Positions 9,410 to 18,400 of a stretch of DNA of 64,000 bases are shown piece after piece. The DNA is from Rhodothermales bacterium. GTDB taxonomy: Bacteria > Bacteroidota > Rhodothermia > Rhodothermales > Bin80. The notes under the pieces were generated by a model that saw only the letters and a list, made by a program, of their open reading frames with translations, was not told the origin of the DNA and ran no database searches. A program made the position numbers and the translations under genes. The stretch covers positions 372,001 through 436,000 of the forward strand of contig CATQHT010000002.1 in the NCBI GenBank assembly GCA_958296045.1, read 5' to 3'. Numbering within the stretch: position 1 is the first letter of the stretch; each line of letters opens with the position of its first letter.

Positions 9410-10414
9410 TTACTCCAGCGTTTTCCAGTAGCGCTCTGCCAGTCGCAGCGGGGTCACCTTACCGGTTTCTATATGCTTAACAATCTGTGCGGCATGGAAG
9501 CGACCATTCTCAATGAACCACCGGCTGGTCTTGAGCCCACCGCATACGGTGCCCGCTAGGTACATGCCAGCGCGATTAGTCTCAAATGACGCTTCATCGT
9601 ATACGGGCGTGCGGTAGACATCATTGCGGGTGGCAATACCCAGCGCTTTAAGGAATGCGTAGTCGGGTCTATATCCCGTCATGGCGAGCACGAAGTCATT
9701 GTCCAGCGTTGCAGGTCCGTCGGGGCCGTGCAGCAGCAGCCGGCGCGGTTCGACGGCCGTGACTGCGGTGTTCAGCAGCAACCGTATGCTGCCCTCCTTG
9801 ATCCGGTTGTCGAGGTCCGGCTTAATCCAGTACTTGATGCGGTCGGAGAGCGCGGCTCCGCGGTGGATCAGCGTCACGTTCGCTCCGTGGCGGTAGCACT
9901 CGAGCGCTGCTTTGGCTGCCGAATTCTTGCCGCCTATCACGGCCATCCGCTGTCGCGTGTACGGATACGGCTCCCTGTAGTAGTGGGTCACCTTTGACAG
10001 GTCTTCACCTGGCACGTTCAGCAGGTTGGGAACGTCAAAAAACCCCGTTGCGACCACCACCTTGGCGCATGCTATGCTCCCCTTGGATGTTCGGACACAG
10101 AAGGCACCGTCGGTCCCTTCCACTTGGTGCACTCGCTCATAGGTTCGGATGCTCAGGTTTTCCTGCACTGCTACGCGGCGGTAATACTCTAGAGCTTCGC
10201 CGCGTGTCGGCTTGTACCGCAGCGTCGGGAACGGATAGCCGCCAATCTCCAGAAGCTCAGGCGTGGAAAAGAACTCCATATGGAGCGGATAGCCGACGAT
10301 GGAGTTCGCCAGCGCTCCTTTCTCGACAATTACCGCATCCATGCCGCTGCGCAGGGTCTCTATGCCACACGTCAGGCCGACCGGTCCTGCGCCAATGATC
10401 ACCACATCCGCCAT
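9410..10414 (-). CDS. ypdA: YpdA-type FAD/NAD(P)-dependent oxidoreductase
   Basis: A 334-residue flavoprotein. The N-terminus VVIIGAGPVGLTCGIE is a Rossmann FAD-binding motif (GxGxxG), and a second GxGxxA-like motif (VIGGKNSAAKAALEC) sits near residue 160 for NAD(P)H. A VLAMTGYRPD motif and a C-terminal AGTVCGG block complete the thioredoxin-reductase-like fold. There is no CxxC redox pair, as in the YpdA/Bdr family, which reduces bacillithiol disulfide in Firmicutes and is common in bacillithiol-making Bacteroidota. Length and motifs fit the family. Assigning bacillithiol as the substrate is by family only; bsh genes are not in this window. Confidence 0.8.
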   Translation of the reverse strand: MADVVIIGAGPVGLTCGIETLRSGMDAVIVEKGALANSIVGYPLHMEFFSTPELLEIGGYPFPTLRYKPTRGEALEYYRRVAVQENLSIRTYERVHQVEGTDGAFCVRTSKGSIACAKVVVATGFFDVPNLLNVPGEDLSKVTHYYREPYPYTRQRMAVIGGKNSAAKAALECYRHGANVTLIHRGAALSDRIKYWIKPDLDNRIKEGSIRLLLNTAVTAVEPRRLLLHGPDGPATLDNDFVLAMTGYRPDYAFLKALGIATRNDVYRTPVYDEASFETNRAGMYLAGTVCGGLKTSRWFIENGRFHAAQIVKHIETGKVTPLRLAERYWKTLE

Positions 10415-11189
10415 CTATCCATGAGGCAAAGTAAGTTCGCTAAAACATATTGCGGCTCCAATGGGTTTCGCGCGCAACGGTGGTTGCCGCGTCGTGAAAG
10501 GATGAGAGTGCTGCACCCGTCAGCTGCGCCTGTAGACGGTCCGAGACATATTCGGAAGGTAGTCTGCTCCCGCTCGTTTAGGCTGGTCGTCAACAGAGGC
10601 GCGGCGGTCAGTGCTTAGCGCTTTTTAGCGGAGGATATGGCCCTGCGGGAGGGCGGTGCGTTGTCAGGTATGGCCAGTCACGGGAGCCTGAATTTCCTCC
10701 AGGATGCGGCAACGCGATAGGGCTTAAGCCATTCAGCTAAGTTCCAGGGCACAGAGCGGGTCAGGAAGGGACATGCTGGCTTATTAGCGGACCTCGGCGT
10801 CCGGTTTGCGCGCTCGAGGGTTAGCATTAAGTCATCTTGATACACCGCGTGCAGCTTGACGGATGCGACAAGGCTATGCTCATGGATTCTGTGGGCAAAG
10901 TAAAGAAGCTGCTACCTCGTTTTCGTCCTGCGGCATAGGCAACAGCTTCTACTCTTACAAGAAGTTCGAGGCCTTGGACGCCTCTTAAACTTGAATGTGA
11001 TGCTCAAGCTTGGATTCCGCAATGCGGAAGCTTATAAGCGGGAGTCTAAGCCCACCTCCAGCGTGCGTGGCTACAGCACTCTTGTGTCTGCTACCAACAA
11101 CCTGCAACAGCGAGGGATGGCGCTGGTACGCACCCACGGTAAGGAGTACTTGGATCGGTCGGAATATGCAATCGACCCACGTACTAGCG
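10415..11189. other. Non-coding stretch, probably degraded mobile DNA
   Basis: No frame gives recognisable protein. The 3' part may be the ruined middle of the IS1634-type transposase whose C-terminal block is readable from about 11190, but no conserved motif can be read here. Confidence 0.4.
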
Positions 11190-11577
11190 ACTGACCGACA
11201 CAAAAGATACCTTAGCAGCCTCAAGACCGAATTCTACCTCAGACCGATCTACCATTTCAAAGACGATCGCATCGCCACACACCCACATCGCAGCCTACAC
11301 CTACTATGCCTTCCATCTGATTCTGATCCGACTGAAAGCCCAAGGCATCAACCACAGCTGGCCCCGGATTCGCGACTTGCTCAGTACATGGCTACGCGTG
11401 ACCACGACCCTGACAGATGACTAGGGGTACCAGATTGTTAACCTTCAGGACACACGCCCAGACAAGGATGTCCGTCGAATTGCCGAGCTCTGCGGCGCTC
11501 CCTATCGCCTGCACCGGCTGCGCTATCTCATGCCCAGGAAGGCCACCACACTCTCCGAGGATACGGAAGAGCCGTAG
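11190..11577 (+). pseudogene. IS1634-family transposase, C-terminal remnant
   Basis: The plus strand reads SSLKTEFYLRPIYHFKDDRI, the conserved start of the IS1634 C-terminal block. After a +1 frameshift it continues AAYTYYAFHLILIRLKAQG, then GINHSWPRIRDLLSTWLRV. An in-frame TAG follows TTTLTDD, and the frame then continues to DVRRIAELCGAPYRLHR and ends at TAG 11577. At least two disabling changes are therefore visible. No N-terminal or DDE core is readable upstream. The element is dead. Confidence 0.7.
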
Positions 11578-11770
11578 TGGCTCTTCCCTTAATTGAATGG
11601 GTACGATGTTGTAACCACCGGGAAACGATTTGGGGTGATGCGGATTCTTGGTCGTTTCTGGCTTGTTTCCAGGTCATCATCGCGAGGGTACCAATGTGAT
11701 CCAACTCCATTAACGCTATATCGCAATTGGAGAAAAATGCTGCTTATCTGTTGCTCATCCGCGTTCTTTG

Positions 11771-11806
11771 CCCACCTTATTCACTAGTTGGAATTCGTGG
11801 GCGGCC
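11771..11806 (-). mobile_element. Right-end remnant of the IS1380-family element, truncating hsdR
   Basis: The plus-strand core TATTCACTAGTTGGAATTCG followed by TGGGCGGCC is repeated at 15742-15777 (same orientation, one mismatch in this stretch) and, inverted, at the right end of the intact IS1380-type element near 55640-55670. Here only the last 30-36 bp of that end remain. On the minus strand hsdR sequence runs straight into it, so this is the scar of an IS insertion followed by deletion. Confidence 0.65.
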
Positions 11807-11915
11807 CTTGGATGGCGATGTCGAACCCATGGGCTACCCTTCACCCGAGGCCTTCAAGCCATTCGAGCGCGGCGCCTTCGACCTCCGACTCGGTGAACGA
11901 AGAGGTGGGTGTCAT
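11806..11915 (-). pseudogene. hsdR: hsdR stub: first 24 codons of a type I restriction subunit
   Basis: An ATG at 11915 overlaps the stop of the hsdS gene and encodes MTPTSSFTESEVEGAALEWL then EGLG, the typical N-terminus of type I HsdR proteins. The next codon, normally an aromatic residue, is TGA. After it the frame reads RVAHGFDIAIQG and then enters the IS1380 end. The roughly 1000-residue nuclease/translocase is missing. The restriction function of this locus is therefore lost. It is too short for the ORF track. Confidence 0.7.
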
Positions 11916-13486
11916 GTCGCGGATTCCAATGCTCGCTCGGCATCGGGTACGCGGATCTCGCCCGAAATCAGCTTGGGGAGGAGGGTGTCACGGAGGGCAG
12001 CCAACGTCTGGGATTCCGCAACGACCAACCGGATGCGCGCGTCAAGACTCACAGACATGGCATCAAACGCTTCGGCGATGCGGCGAGCGGGCTCGGTAAC
12101 CTTCAGGGCTTGCAACTGCTCCTTGTTGATCGCGCCGAACACGGTTCCCGTGTGTTCGTATTCCCTCAACTCTCTCTGCAAGGCCCAAGCCGAATGGTAA
12201 GTGAATGAGCTTGAGCCCGACTTGTGTCTCAGTGCCGCCACGCCTCGTCCGACACAACACCGGTTCCATATCACGTTGATGTCCCCTACGGGAGCCCAGA
12301 CGCTGAGTAGCGTATCCTCTGGATTCGCAACGCGAGTCGGCGCGGAACAGAATCTCTGTTTCTCAGGGTAGCGAAAGCCGAACTCCGACCGGCCTTGGAA
12401 GAAAGGCAAGCCATCTCCATGGTGGTTGTAGGTACTACCCGGGGGCGACTGCCCCATCGCTAGTTTCACGCAGTCTCTCCGCGGCTTTACCTCCCACCCC
12501 TCTGGAATCTCCCCTGTCTCGGAATCCACGAGCCGGTCGGGGAACAGGTCGGCGAGGTCTGGCGGCAAGCCCGTGTCCCGGCCCTCCATCTTGGCTCGGA
12601 CCGGATCGAAATCGACGAACCAGGACTTGAACAGCGCCCGCGCTATTGCCTCCAGCGTCTCATTCATCCGCTGGTTCAACTCGATCTTGTCGTCCAAAGT
12701 GCCCAAGACGTGGGCGACGGCGCGTTGCTCAGAGACGGTCGGCACGGCAACCTCAATCTCAAGCGCGGATATGGGCGCAACTCGGTGGTGGCTGTCCGAC
12801 GTGCCAGTAACCCGTTCCAAGAGTGGGGTCCGAAAACTGGGCGACAAGCACAGATAATGAAGGAAGCGGCGATCAATTGATACGGGACGCAGGACCAGAA
12901 ACTCGGTGGAGCAGATCGCAGGCAAATCGTCGTAGACATCGGGAGCCCACACGCGAGGGAATCTCGGGTTGAGCCGGGATACGAGGACCGCATCGGACGG
13001 GACGGTGAATTTGTTGCTCTGGATCACCGAACCGGACTCTAGAACTGGGGACTGCCCATCATCGAAGGCGGAAATTGAATGAAGAGCAAAAAGTCGGTCG
13101 GGAAAGGAGGACGGTGTGATTTGCTCCTTGTGAATGGAGACGAGGCTCCCCAACGGACTACTACGCCAATTCAAGTCGGGTTCCCTGCGGTCCTGCACCA
13201 ACACTACCGGTTGCCGTTCGATCTCCTCACGAAAGCCATCCGACACCTCATGCCAATCCAGCACATCTACCCGCATCGGCAAGTCCGAATCCTCAAACGC
13301 TTCCTTTAACGCTGCGATCAAGCGCGGATTCAGTCGTCCGTGGCCTACAACTGCGATGTCCAGATCGGAGTGATCCCGCGCTGTCCAAGTGGCCCGCGAG
13401 CCAAACGCACGGACCTCACATCCCGGCACATGCTGGGCGAGAATAGCCTTCACCGTGGCGAGCCAGTGGGGGCTCAGGTCAATCAT
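11912..13486 (-). CDS. hsdS: Fusion of MNT nucleotidyltransferase and type I specificity subunit HsdS
   Basis: The chosen start is ATG 13486 ([16 protein letters not shown]), overlapping the HEPN-like gene by 8 bp; the longer track ORF adds 48 unrelated residues. Residues 1-100 form a minimal nucleotidyltransferase domain with the motif FGSRATWTARDHSDLDIAVV (GSx9-10DxD). Without a stop the frame continues into HsdS: a first target-recognition domain, the conserved coiled-coil EQRAVAHVLGTLDDKIELNQ and FKSWFVDFDPVRAK, a second TRD starting at IPEGWEV, and a final helix LAALRDTLLPKLISGEIRV. HsdS sets the DNA sequence methylated by HsdM. In other loci the MNT and hsdS genes are normally separate, so the fusion is unusual. 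Confidence 0.85.
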   Translation of the reverse strand: MIDLSPHWLATVKAILAQHVPGCEVRAFGSRATWTARDHSDLDIAVVGHGRLNPRLIAALKEAFEDSDLPMRVDVLDWHEVSDGFREEIERQPVVLVQDRREPDLNWRSSPLGSLVSIHKEQITPSSFPDRLFALHSISAFDDGQSPVLESGSVIQSNKFTVPSDAVLVSRLNPRFPRVWAPDVYDDLPAICSTEFLVLRPVSIDRRFLHYLCLSPSFRTPLLERVTGTSDSHHRVAPISALEIEVAVPTVSEQRAVAHVLGTLDDKIELNQRMNETLEAIARALFKSWFVDFDPVRAKMEGRDTGLPPDLADLFPDRLVDSETGEIPEGWEVKPRRDCVKLAMGQSPPGSTYNHHGDGLPFFQGRSEFGFRYPEKQRFCSAPTRVANPEDTLLSVWAPVGDINVIWNRCCVGRGVAALRHKSGSSSFTYHSAWALQRELREYEHTGTVFGAINKEQLQALKVTEPARRIAEAFDAMSVSLDARIRLVVAESQTLAALRDTLLPKLISGEIRVPDAERALESAT

Positions 13487-13898
13487 TTCGGGTCTCCAAC
13501 GCACGGAGAAGCGCACGGGCGTCGTGCACGAAATCCACCGTGCCCCGGTACACCGCTTTGGCCTTGTCGAAGTCACAAATGTGGGAAGTCGCGTTCCGCC
13601 CCTCATGGTGCCCCATCCACCTCCCGACATCGTTGATCAGGCGCTTCTCGGCGGCGAGGCGGAAGAGCTGACGCCTTGTCACGCCATCCGCGATGCCTGG
13701 ACTAATGTTCGCGTTCAGCCAGCGGGCGATGAGTTTCCAGCAGAGTTCATAGGTGATCTCGAAGTGCTGGACGACCCCGGCACGGATCGCGACTCGCTCA
13801 ATGTCAGCCAACTGCCCCATTCGCTCATCGTTTCCGCTCACGGCGGAAACTGCGGCAAGGGCATTGAGCGATTTGCGGAGGCTGTCGTACTGGATCAT
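13479..13898 (-). CDS. HI0074-family HEPN-like nucleotidyltransferase partner
   Basis: A 139-residue all-helical protein of the 'nucleotidyltransferase substrate binding' family. The N-terminus ([14 protein letters not shown]) and the block [16 protein letters not shown] are family hallmarks. The motif RNATSH fits the HEPN R-x4-H signature, which is an RNase active site in toxin members. It overlaps hsdM by 4 bp (ATGA) and the MNT domain by 8 bp, so the genes are translationally coupled. HEPN/MNT pairs act as toxin-antitoxin modules in which MNT proteins adenylylate the toxin. Here the pair is embedded in a type I R-M operon and may stabilise it (inference). Confidence 0.8.
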   Translation of the reverse strand: MIQYDSLRKSLNALAAVSAVSGNDERMGQLADIERVAIRAGVVQHFEITYELCWKLIARWLNANISPGIADGVTRRQLFRLAAEKRLINDVGRWMGHHEGRNATSHICDFDKAKAVYRGTVDFVHDARALLRALETRND

Positions 13899-15469
13899 CG
13901 CTGTCCCGTGACGTTCGTTCGAGTCCCCACCGGAAACCCTAGCACCTTCAGGTTCTCGGTGATCGCGGCATCGAGCCGAACCCCTTCGGACTGCTGTTCA
14001 CGAAGCTCCAAGACCAGCCGTTTCATTTTGTGCTCGAACGGCTCGCCGTCTTCCGCCTGCGGCCCCACCCCGACGTATCGGCCCGGCGTGAGCACGTGGC
14101 CGTGCTTGCGGACCTCGTCCATCGAGGCGCTCTTGCAGAAGCCGGGAACATCGGCGTAGCCGTTCCCCTCCTCAGTGGCTCGCCAAGAGTGGTAGGTGTC
14201 CGCGATCCGCGCGATATCTTGGTCGGTGAGTTCGCGGTGCGTCCGGTTCACCATGCGGCCGAGCTTCCTCGCGTCGATGAAAAGAACCTCTCCGCGTCGC
14301 TGACGCTCACGCCCTAGGAACCACAGACAAGCCGGAATCTGGGTCGAGTAGAAAAGCTGGCCCGGCAGCGCGACCATGCAGTCCACGAGTTCCGCCTCGA
14401 TCAAGTTTTTCCGAATCTCGCCCTCGCCAGACTGGCTCGACGACATCGCCCCGTTGGCCAGCACAAACCCCGCAACGCCCTTCGGCGCGAGGTGGTGAAC
14501 CATGTGTTGCACCCAGGCGAAGTTGGCGTTGCTCTTCGGCGGCGCGCCGAAACGCCAGCGCTTGTCCTCAGCCAGCTGCTCGCCGCCCCAGTCCGAAACG
14601 TTGAACGGGGGATTGGCTAGGATGAAGTCCGCTTTCAGGTCTGGATGGCGGTCGTTATGGAAGGCGTCCCCGTGGGCGATCTGGCCCCCGATCCCGCGGA
14701 TTGCTAAGTTCATCTTGGCGAGCCTCCATGTCGTGTAGTTCGACTCCTGCCCGTAGATCGAGATGGCGCCGCGCGCGTTGCTGCCGTTTGCGCTGCCGGT
14801 GGCGTGGGCACGAATGAACTCGACCAACTGCACGAACATGCCAGAAGAGCCGCAGCAGGGATCGTAGATCCGCCCCCGATAGGGTTCCAGCATTTCGACG
14901 AGCAGCCTGACGACGCTGTGCGGGGTGTAGAACTCGCCGCCCCTCTTTCCCTCGCCGCTCGCGAACTGCGAGAGGAAGTACTCGTACACGCGTCCGAGCA
15001 CATCCTTGGAGCGAGCTTCGGCGCCCCCGACGCGGATGTTTCCCACCATGTCGATCAATTGGCCCAAGCGCTGCTTGTCCAGCGCGGGCCGTGCGAAGTC
15101 CTTTGGCAGCACCTCCTTCAGTGCTGGGTTGTCCCGCTCGATGGCCGCCATGGCCCGGTTCACGGTCTGACCGATGGTCGGCTGCCGCGCTTCGGCCTCC
15201 AGGTGCGCCCAACGGGCCTCCGCTGGTACCCAGAAGATGTTTTCTGCGATGTACACGTCGCGGTCCTCCGCAGCCTCTTCACCCCAGTCGGCCAGCACCT
15301 CCGTGCGGCGTTCCTCGAACGCATCCGAGATGTACTTCAGGAAGACGAGCCCGAGCACGACGTGCTTGTACTCGGCAGTATCCAACGAGCCTCGGAGCGC
15401 GTCGGCCATCGCCCACAGCTCGGCCTCGTATCCGGTGGTGGCACTCCCATCGGTCTGCTTGGTGGTCAT
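13895..15469 (-). CDS. hsdM: Type I DNA methyltransferase subunit HsdM
   Basis: An N6-adenine methyltransferase. The N-terminal helical domain starts [20 protein letters not shown]; the SAM site ([12 protein letters not shown]) and the catalytic NPPF motif ([14 protein letters not shown]) are both intact. The ORF could begin at ATG 15541, which has a good AGGAG box, but the extra 24 residues are Ser/Pro/Arg-rich and unlike the family; M25 (15469, MTTKQTDG) fits known proteins. It leads an operon with the HEPN-like gene, MNT-HsdS and the ruined hsdR. With HsdS intact it may still methylate DNA as an orphan modification system. Confidence 0.92.
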   Translation of the reverse strand: MTTKQTDGSATTGYEAELWAMADALRGSLDTAEYKHVVLGLVFLKYISDAFEERRTEVLADWGEEAAEDRDVYIAENIFWVPAEARWAHLEAEARQPTIGQTVNRAMAAIERDNPALKEVLPKDFARPALDKQRLGQLIDMVGNIRVGGAEARSKDVLGRVYEYFLSQFASGEGKRGGEFYTPHSVVRLLVEMLEPYRGRIYDPCCGSSGMFVQLVEFIRAHATGSANGSNARGAISIYGQESNYTTWRLAKMNLAIRGIGGQIAHGDAFHNDRHPDLKADFILANPPFNVSDWGGEQLAEDKRWRFGAPPKSNANFAWVQHMVHHLAPKGVAGFVLANGAMSSSQSGEGEIRKNLIEAELVDCMVALPGQLFYSTQIPACLWFLGRERQRRGEVLFIDARKLGRMVNRTHRELTDQDIARIADTYHSWRATEEGNGYADVPGFCKSASMDEVRKHGHVLTPGRYVGVGPQAEDGEPFEHKMKRLVLELREQQSEGVRLDAAITENLKVLGFPVGTRTNVTGQR

Positions 15470-15741
15470 GTCGGTCGTCGTCCTCACTCTAGGTCGCTGT
15501 GGAGGAGCTGGGGAACTCGATCGCGGGGAAAGATAGGACATATCACCTCTCCTACCATCGTGTCCTTACCGATGCAGGATGTAAAGCCCGGTCCTCTGGT
15601 CACCGCAGCAGGCCCGCTACGACCTCAAGCGAGATCGTCGCCAGACGGACGGCGAAGAGGGCTTCGACACGGGTGTAGTCCCGAGCTTCCGGGCGGTGCG
15701 CTGCGAAATTGCCCAATGTCCTTCGCGCGCATATCCCCACC

Positions 15742-16055
15742 TTATTCACTAGTTGGAAGTCGTGGGCGGCCGTTGGGGGAATGCCTGGAAGGCAGGAGTA
15801 TGACCTGTGGGCGCACCGTCTTGGTGGCCTCCTTGCCCTCTTACGTATTGTCGTCGTTCTCGTCTCCAGGTGATTGGTTGAACAGCGTTGCGAAGATGTC
15901 GGTGCGCGCCGCCGAGGACTGCTTACAGGAAACGTATTTGATCTCTGCCTAGTGTCCTTCCGCTTTGCCTCACATCCGGTAGAGTGCAGCTAGGCGCTCG
16001 GCATCGCAGTATTCCATTAACATGGACGTGAGCAGAAAGAAGTATTCCGGTTTGT
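15742..16055 (-). pseudogene. Internally deleted copy of the IS1380-family element
   Basis: The minus strand from about 16055 matches the 3' part of the intact IS1380-type transposase gene at 54740-55000: CGGAATACTTCTTTCTGCTC, ACTCTACCGGATGTGAGGCA and GCCACCAAGACGGTGCGCCC. It carries an in-frame stop (CGGATGTGA for CGGATGCGA) and several indels. It then jumps to the element's right end (GGTCATACTCCTGCCTTCCA ... CCGCCCACGACTTCCAACTA). It lies just upstream of hsdM, so the R-M island has IS1380 ends on both sides. Confidence 0.75.
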
Positions 16056-16083
16056 CCAGCGACAACTAGAATTGAGACCAGCT

Positions 16084-16164
16084 ACCTGCGGGAGCAGCCG
16101 TGTGCGTTAACGCGCACGCACGGATCTTTGCGGGGCCCAAGGGAAACCCTGGGGCTACCGCGAT
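16084..16164 (+). ncRNA. 5'-truncated group II intron: domains V and VI only
   Basis: This 81-nt stretch is nearly identical to the last 82 nt of the full intron at 21280-21985. It contains a domain V-like hairpin (AGCCGTGTGCG ... CGCACGCACGGATC) and a domain VI-like hairpin (CCAAGGGAAACCCTGGGGC), and ends CTACCGCGAT. Everything upstream of domain V is missing, and the fragment abuts the IS1380 remnant. It cannot splice. Such 3'-end fragments are expected from incomplete reverse transcription during retrohoming or from later deletion. Confidence 0.7.
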
Positions 16165-16408
16165 GATTCTTCATTTGCATCGTGTATTCGGCAGAACACT
16201 TCCCAACAACAAGGCGCTGCCCGGCTGCGTGAATGGAACGGTTAGCGGCACTGCCGACTACGGCTACCTCACAACCAGCGCCATGAATCATGGTCGTCGC
16301 GAGACTCTAAGGGCGTAGCGAGGAATATGGGGCCGCTTCGTCAGCGGTGGGCTCGGCGGGTTGGTGCATGTACGCCTGCCTCCAAATCAGGCGTACGGCG
16401 GTCAGCGC

Positions 16409-16882
16409 TTATGCGTCGCGCCTGCGGCTGAAAAAGGCTTGCAACAATTGAGCAGAGCGCACAGCCTCTAATCCCGATACGACCTCGACCCGATGATTCA
16501 GGCGGGCGTCCTGGACGATGTTGTACAACGTGGATGCGCTGCCAGACTTCTCGTCTAAGGCTCCAAAGACGAGGCGGTCCAAGCGGGCTAGAACAATGGC
16601 GCCCGCGCACATGGGACAGGGCTCCAGAGTCACATATAGACAGCAGCCCGTAAGAGACTTAACCTGAAGCGTTTCGCACGCGGCGGTGATCGCGATCATC
16701 TCCGCGTGGGCCGTGGGGTCCGACAGCATCTCCACCTGATTGTGCCCACGGCCGATAATCTGCCCCCCACGGGTGACCACAGCTCCCACCGGGACCTCCT
16801 GGCATCCCAGCGCGCGTTCGGCCTGACGCAACGCCGCGTCCATCCAGCGACGGTCCGGCGCCAGTAGGGACGAAAGTGTCAA
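16409..16882 (-). CDS. tadA: tRNA(adenine34) deaminase TadA
   Basis: A 157-residue cytidine-deaminase-fold enzyme that converts A34 of tRNA-Arg(ACG) to inosine. The zinc/active-site motifs are intact: HAEMIAI (His and proton-shuttle Glu) and PCPMCAGAI (two zinc Cys). The C-terminal sequence DARLNHRVEVVSGL is typical of TadA. Its ATG overlaps the end of the small membrane protein gene by 4 bp, so it is the last gene of a three-gene unit with that gene and the kelch lipoprotein. The length is normal. Confidence 0.93.
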   Translation of the reverse strand: MTLSSLLAPDRRWMDAALRQAERALGCQEVPVGAVVTRGGQIIGRGHNQVEMLSDPTAHAEMIAITAACETLQVKSLTGCCLYVTLEPCPMCAGAIVLARLDRLVFGALDEKSGSASTLYNIVQDARLNHRVEVVSGLEAVRSAQLLQAFFSRRRDA

Positions 16883-17070
16883 TACCGGTTGCGCCTCTGG
16901 AACATCGCCATCAGCCTAAGAATGATTGCCACCGCCAGCAATGCCACCAGCACAAAGACGGCGATCTTCAGCAGAAACCCGAACACCGGCAGGAGCATTG
17001 CCAGAACCCAGACAGCCATCACCAAGACGATCGCGACTACGAGGGCGCGAAGGATTGGTCCGAGGTTCAT
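16879..17070 (-). CDS. Small two-helix membrane protein
   Basis: Start chosen at ATG 17070 (MNLGPILRALVVAIVLV), giving 63 residues; the track ORF adds 12 residues overlapping the previous gene. It is almost entirely two hydrophobic helices (about residues 6-28 and 31-53) with a basic tail QRRNRY. No family recognised. It sits 8 bp after the kelch lipoprotein gene and overlaps tadA, so it is almost certainly translated with them. The function is unknown; it may be a small membrane anchor or phage-shock-like protein, without evidence. Confidence 0.7.
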   Translation of the reverse strand: MNLGPILRALVVAIVLVMAVWVLAMLLPVFGFLLKIAVFVLVALLAVAIILRLMAMFQRRNRY

Positions 17071-17077
17071 GGGGGTC

Positions 17078-18400
17078 TCAGTATGAAGGATTTTCTGGCA
17101 ACACAACGAAAAACTCAGAAGCCGCCCGCGCGGTTCCGTCGGGCCCGAATCCGCCCAAGATCAGCACCTGACTCGTTCCTACCGTTGTGGCGGTATGGCC
17201 AAACCTGGACAATATTGGAGCCCGGCGCGCAAGACGATAGGAAGCACCGGACCTCTGCGAATACAGCTCGGTGTCCATCACAATGTCAGCAGTGGAATGT
17301 TGGCGCCCTCCAGTGAGCACAAGGAGGTTGTTCAGCACAGGTGCGGCCGCATGATGCGTGCGGGGGATATGTAGGGGAGAGGCATCGCCGATACGCGCCC
17401 CCTGTGGGGTAAACTCGAAGCTGAAGCTGGTCTCCTGCTCAAAGTTCGACTCAAAACGGGCACCAAACACGTAGTAGGGTCCTATCTGGATGCGATTGAG
17501 CGTGTGGCCATAAATCGCATCGCCAAGGTAGGGCGCTGTGGCCAATGAGTTCTCGGCCCACAGTGTGTCGTTCCCGATGCGGAATGATCGGAGATCTGGA
17601 CGTATTCCCAGGAAGGGATCGTTGCCGTAACGGGTGTCGCCAAGCCCTCCGTGCAAATCCAGAAACTCGCCATCACCCGTTCGCCGAAAGACCGCAACAT
17701 GGTGGGTGCGGCGAATAGGCTGCCCAACGACCACCCAATCCTGAAATGTCTGTGTCGCGGGATCATACGCCTCTGGCGTCTCCACCAGATCCGCAACACT
17801 GACCACGCTCCCCGAACGGCTGCCCCCGACAACCAGGACACGCCCATCGGACATCAGCGTCGCCGTATGGCCGGTCCTTGCATGAGAAAGCTCGGCAGTT
17901 GAACCCGAAAAGATGCTCCCTAGATGTGGAATGAAAAACAACGTGGAGTGCGCGGGCCCGTCAACATGCGAGACCCCGCCAATCACCACGATATCATTGT
18001 TAAAAAGCCTGGTGGTTGTGTGGCCACCGCGGGGGGAAGGTAACGCGGGGCTGTTGGCCACATGCTGGACAGGCAGAAACAGCGCATAAGCCGTATCCGC
18101 GGTCGAGATACCCTCAATGTCGGAAGTATCAAATATCAGCTCATTCACACCGCGCCGCAGGTTGATAGACAGCGCCCAGACCCGCTCGTTGCTGAAATAC
18201 TGCATGGCGGTGCCATTGACAGCAACAGCATCAATCGAGCGGAATGAGGCCGCGCGTACCTTAAGCTCGACTAGCGACTCCAGTTGTACAAGAGAGAGAT
18301 CTGGAGCCACAATCACCACATTCGGCTGTCCCACCTCGACAAACGGGCGCTCGCAGGCAGCCAACACAATAAGCAAAGCTAGCGCCGGAATGCGCACCAT
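17078..18400 (-). CDS. Kelch-repeat lipoprotein
   Basis: The start at M8 of the track ORF (ATG 18400, MVRIPALALLIVLAACERP) gives a short lipoprotein signal with lipobox LAAC. The mature part begins with an Ig-like or IPT-like region (VVIVAPDLSLVQLESLVELK ... VNELIFDTSD). Kelch-type beta-propeller blades follow, recognised by repeated GGHTTTRLFNNDIVVIGG, RTGHTATLMSDGRVLVVGG and FGHTATTVGTSQVLILGG motifs (a double Gly after hydrophobic strands). Bacterial members of this type are usually outer-membrane or periplasmic and often bind carbohydrate or protein; no catalytic residues are evident. It is the first gene of the unit ending in tadA. Confidence 0.8.
   Translation of the reverse strand: MVRIPALALLIVLAACERPFVEVGQPNVVIVAPDLSLVQLESLVELKVRAASFRSIDAVAVNGTAMQYFSNERVWALSINLRRGVNELIFDTSDIEGISTADTAYALFLPVQHVANSPALPSPRGGHTTTRLFNNDIVVIGGVSHVDGPAHSTLFFIPHLGSIFSGSTAELSHARTGHTATLMSDGRVLVVGGSRSGSVVSVADLVETPEAYDPATQTFQDWVVVGQPIRRTHHVAVFRRTGDGEFLDLHGGLGDTRYGNDPFLGIRPDLRSFRIGNDTLWAENSLATAPYLGDAIYGHTLNRIQIGPYYVFGARFESNFEQETSFSFEFTPQGARIGDASPLHIPRTHHAAAPVLNNLLVLTGGRQHSTADIVMDTELYSQRSGASYRLARRAPILSRFGHTATTVGTSQVLILGGFGPDGTARAASEFFVVLPENPSY

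Noticed and set aside
11840-11845. TGA in hsdR and in IS66 tnpA read as Trp or another sense codon (alternative genetic code)
   Set aside because: Intact genes in the window, including the hsdS and HEPN-like genes, end with TGA as a normal stop, and the TGA-containing genes have other disabling changes.
11788-11915. A real gene starting at ATG-like MEFVGG in the repeat
   Set aside because: The ORF reads the IS1380 end and the antisense of the hsdR stub; the same MEFVGG start recurs at each IS end.
14804-15952. 382-residue plus ORF
   Set aside because: Antisense shadow of hsdM extending into the IS remnant.
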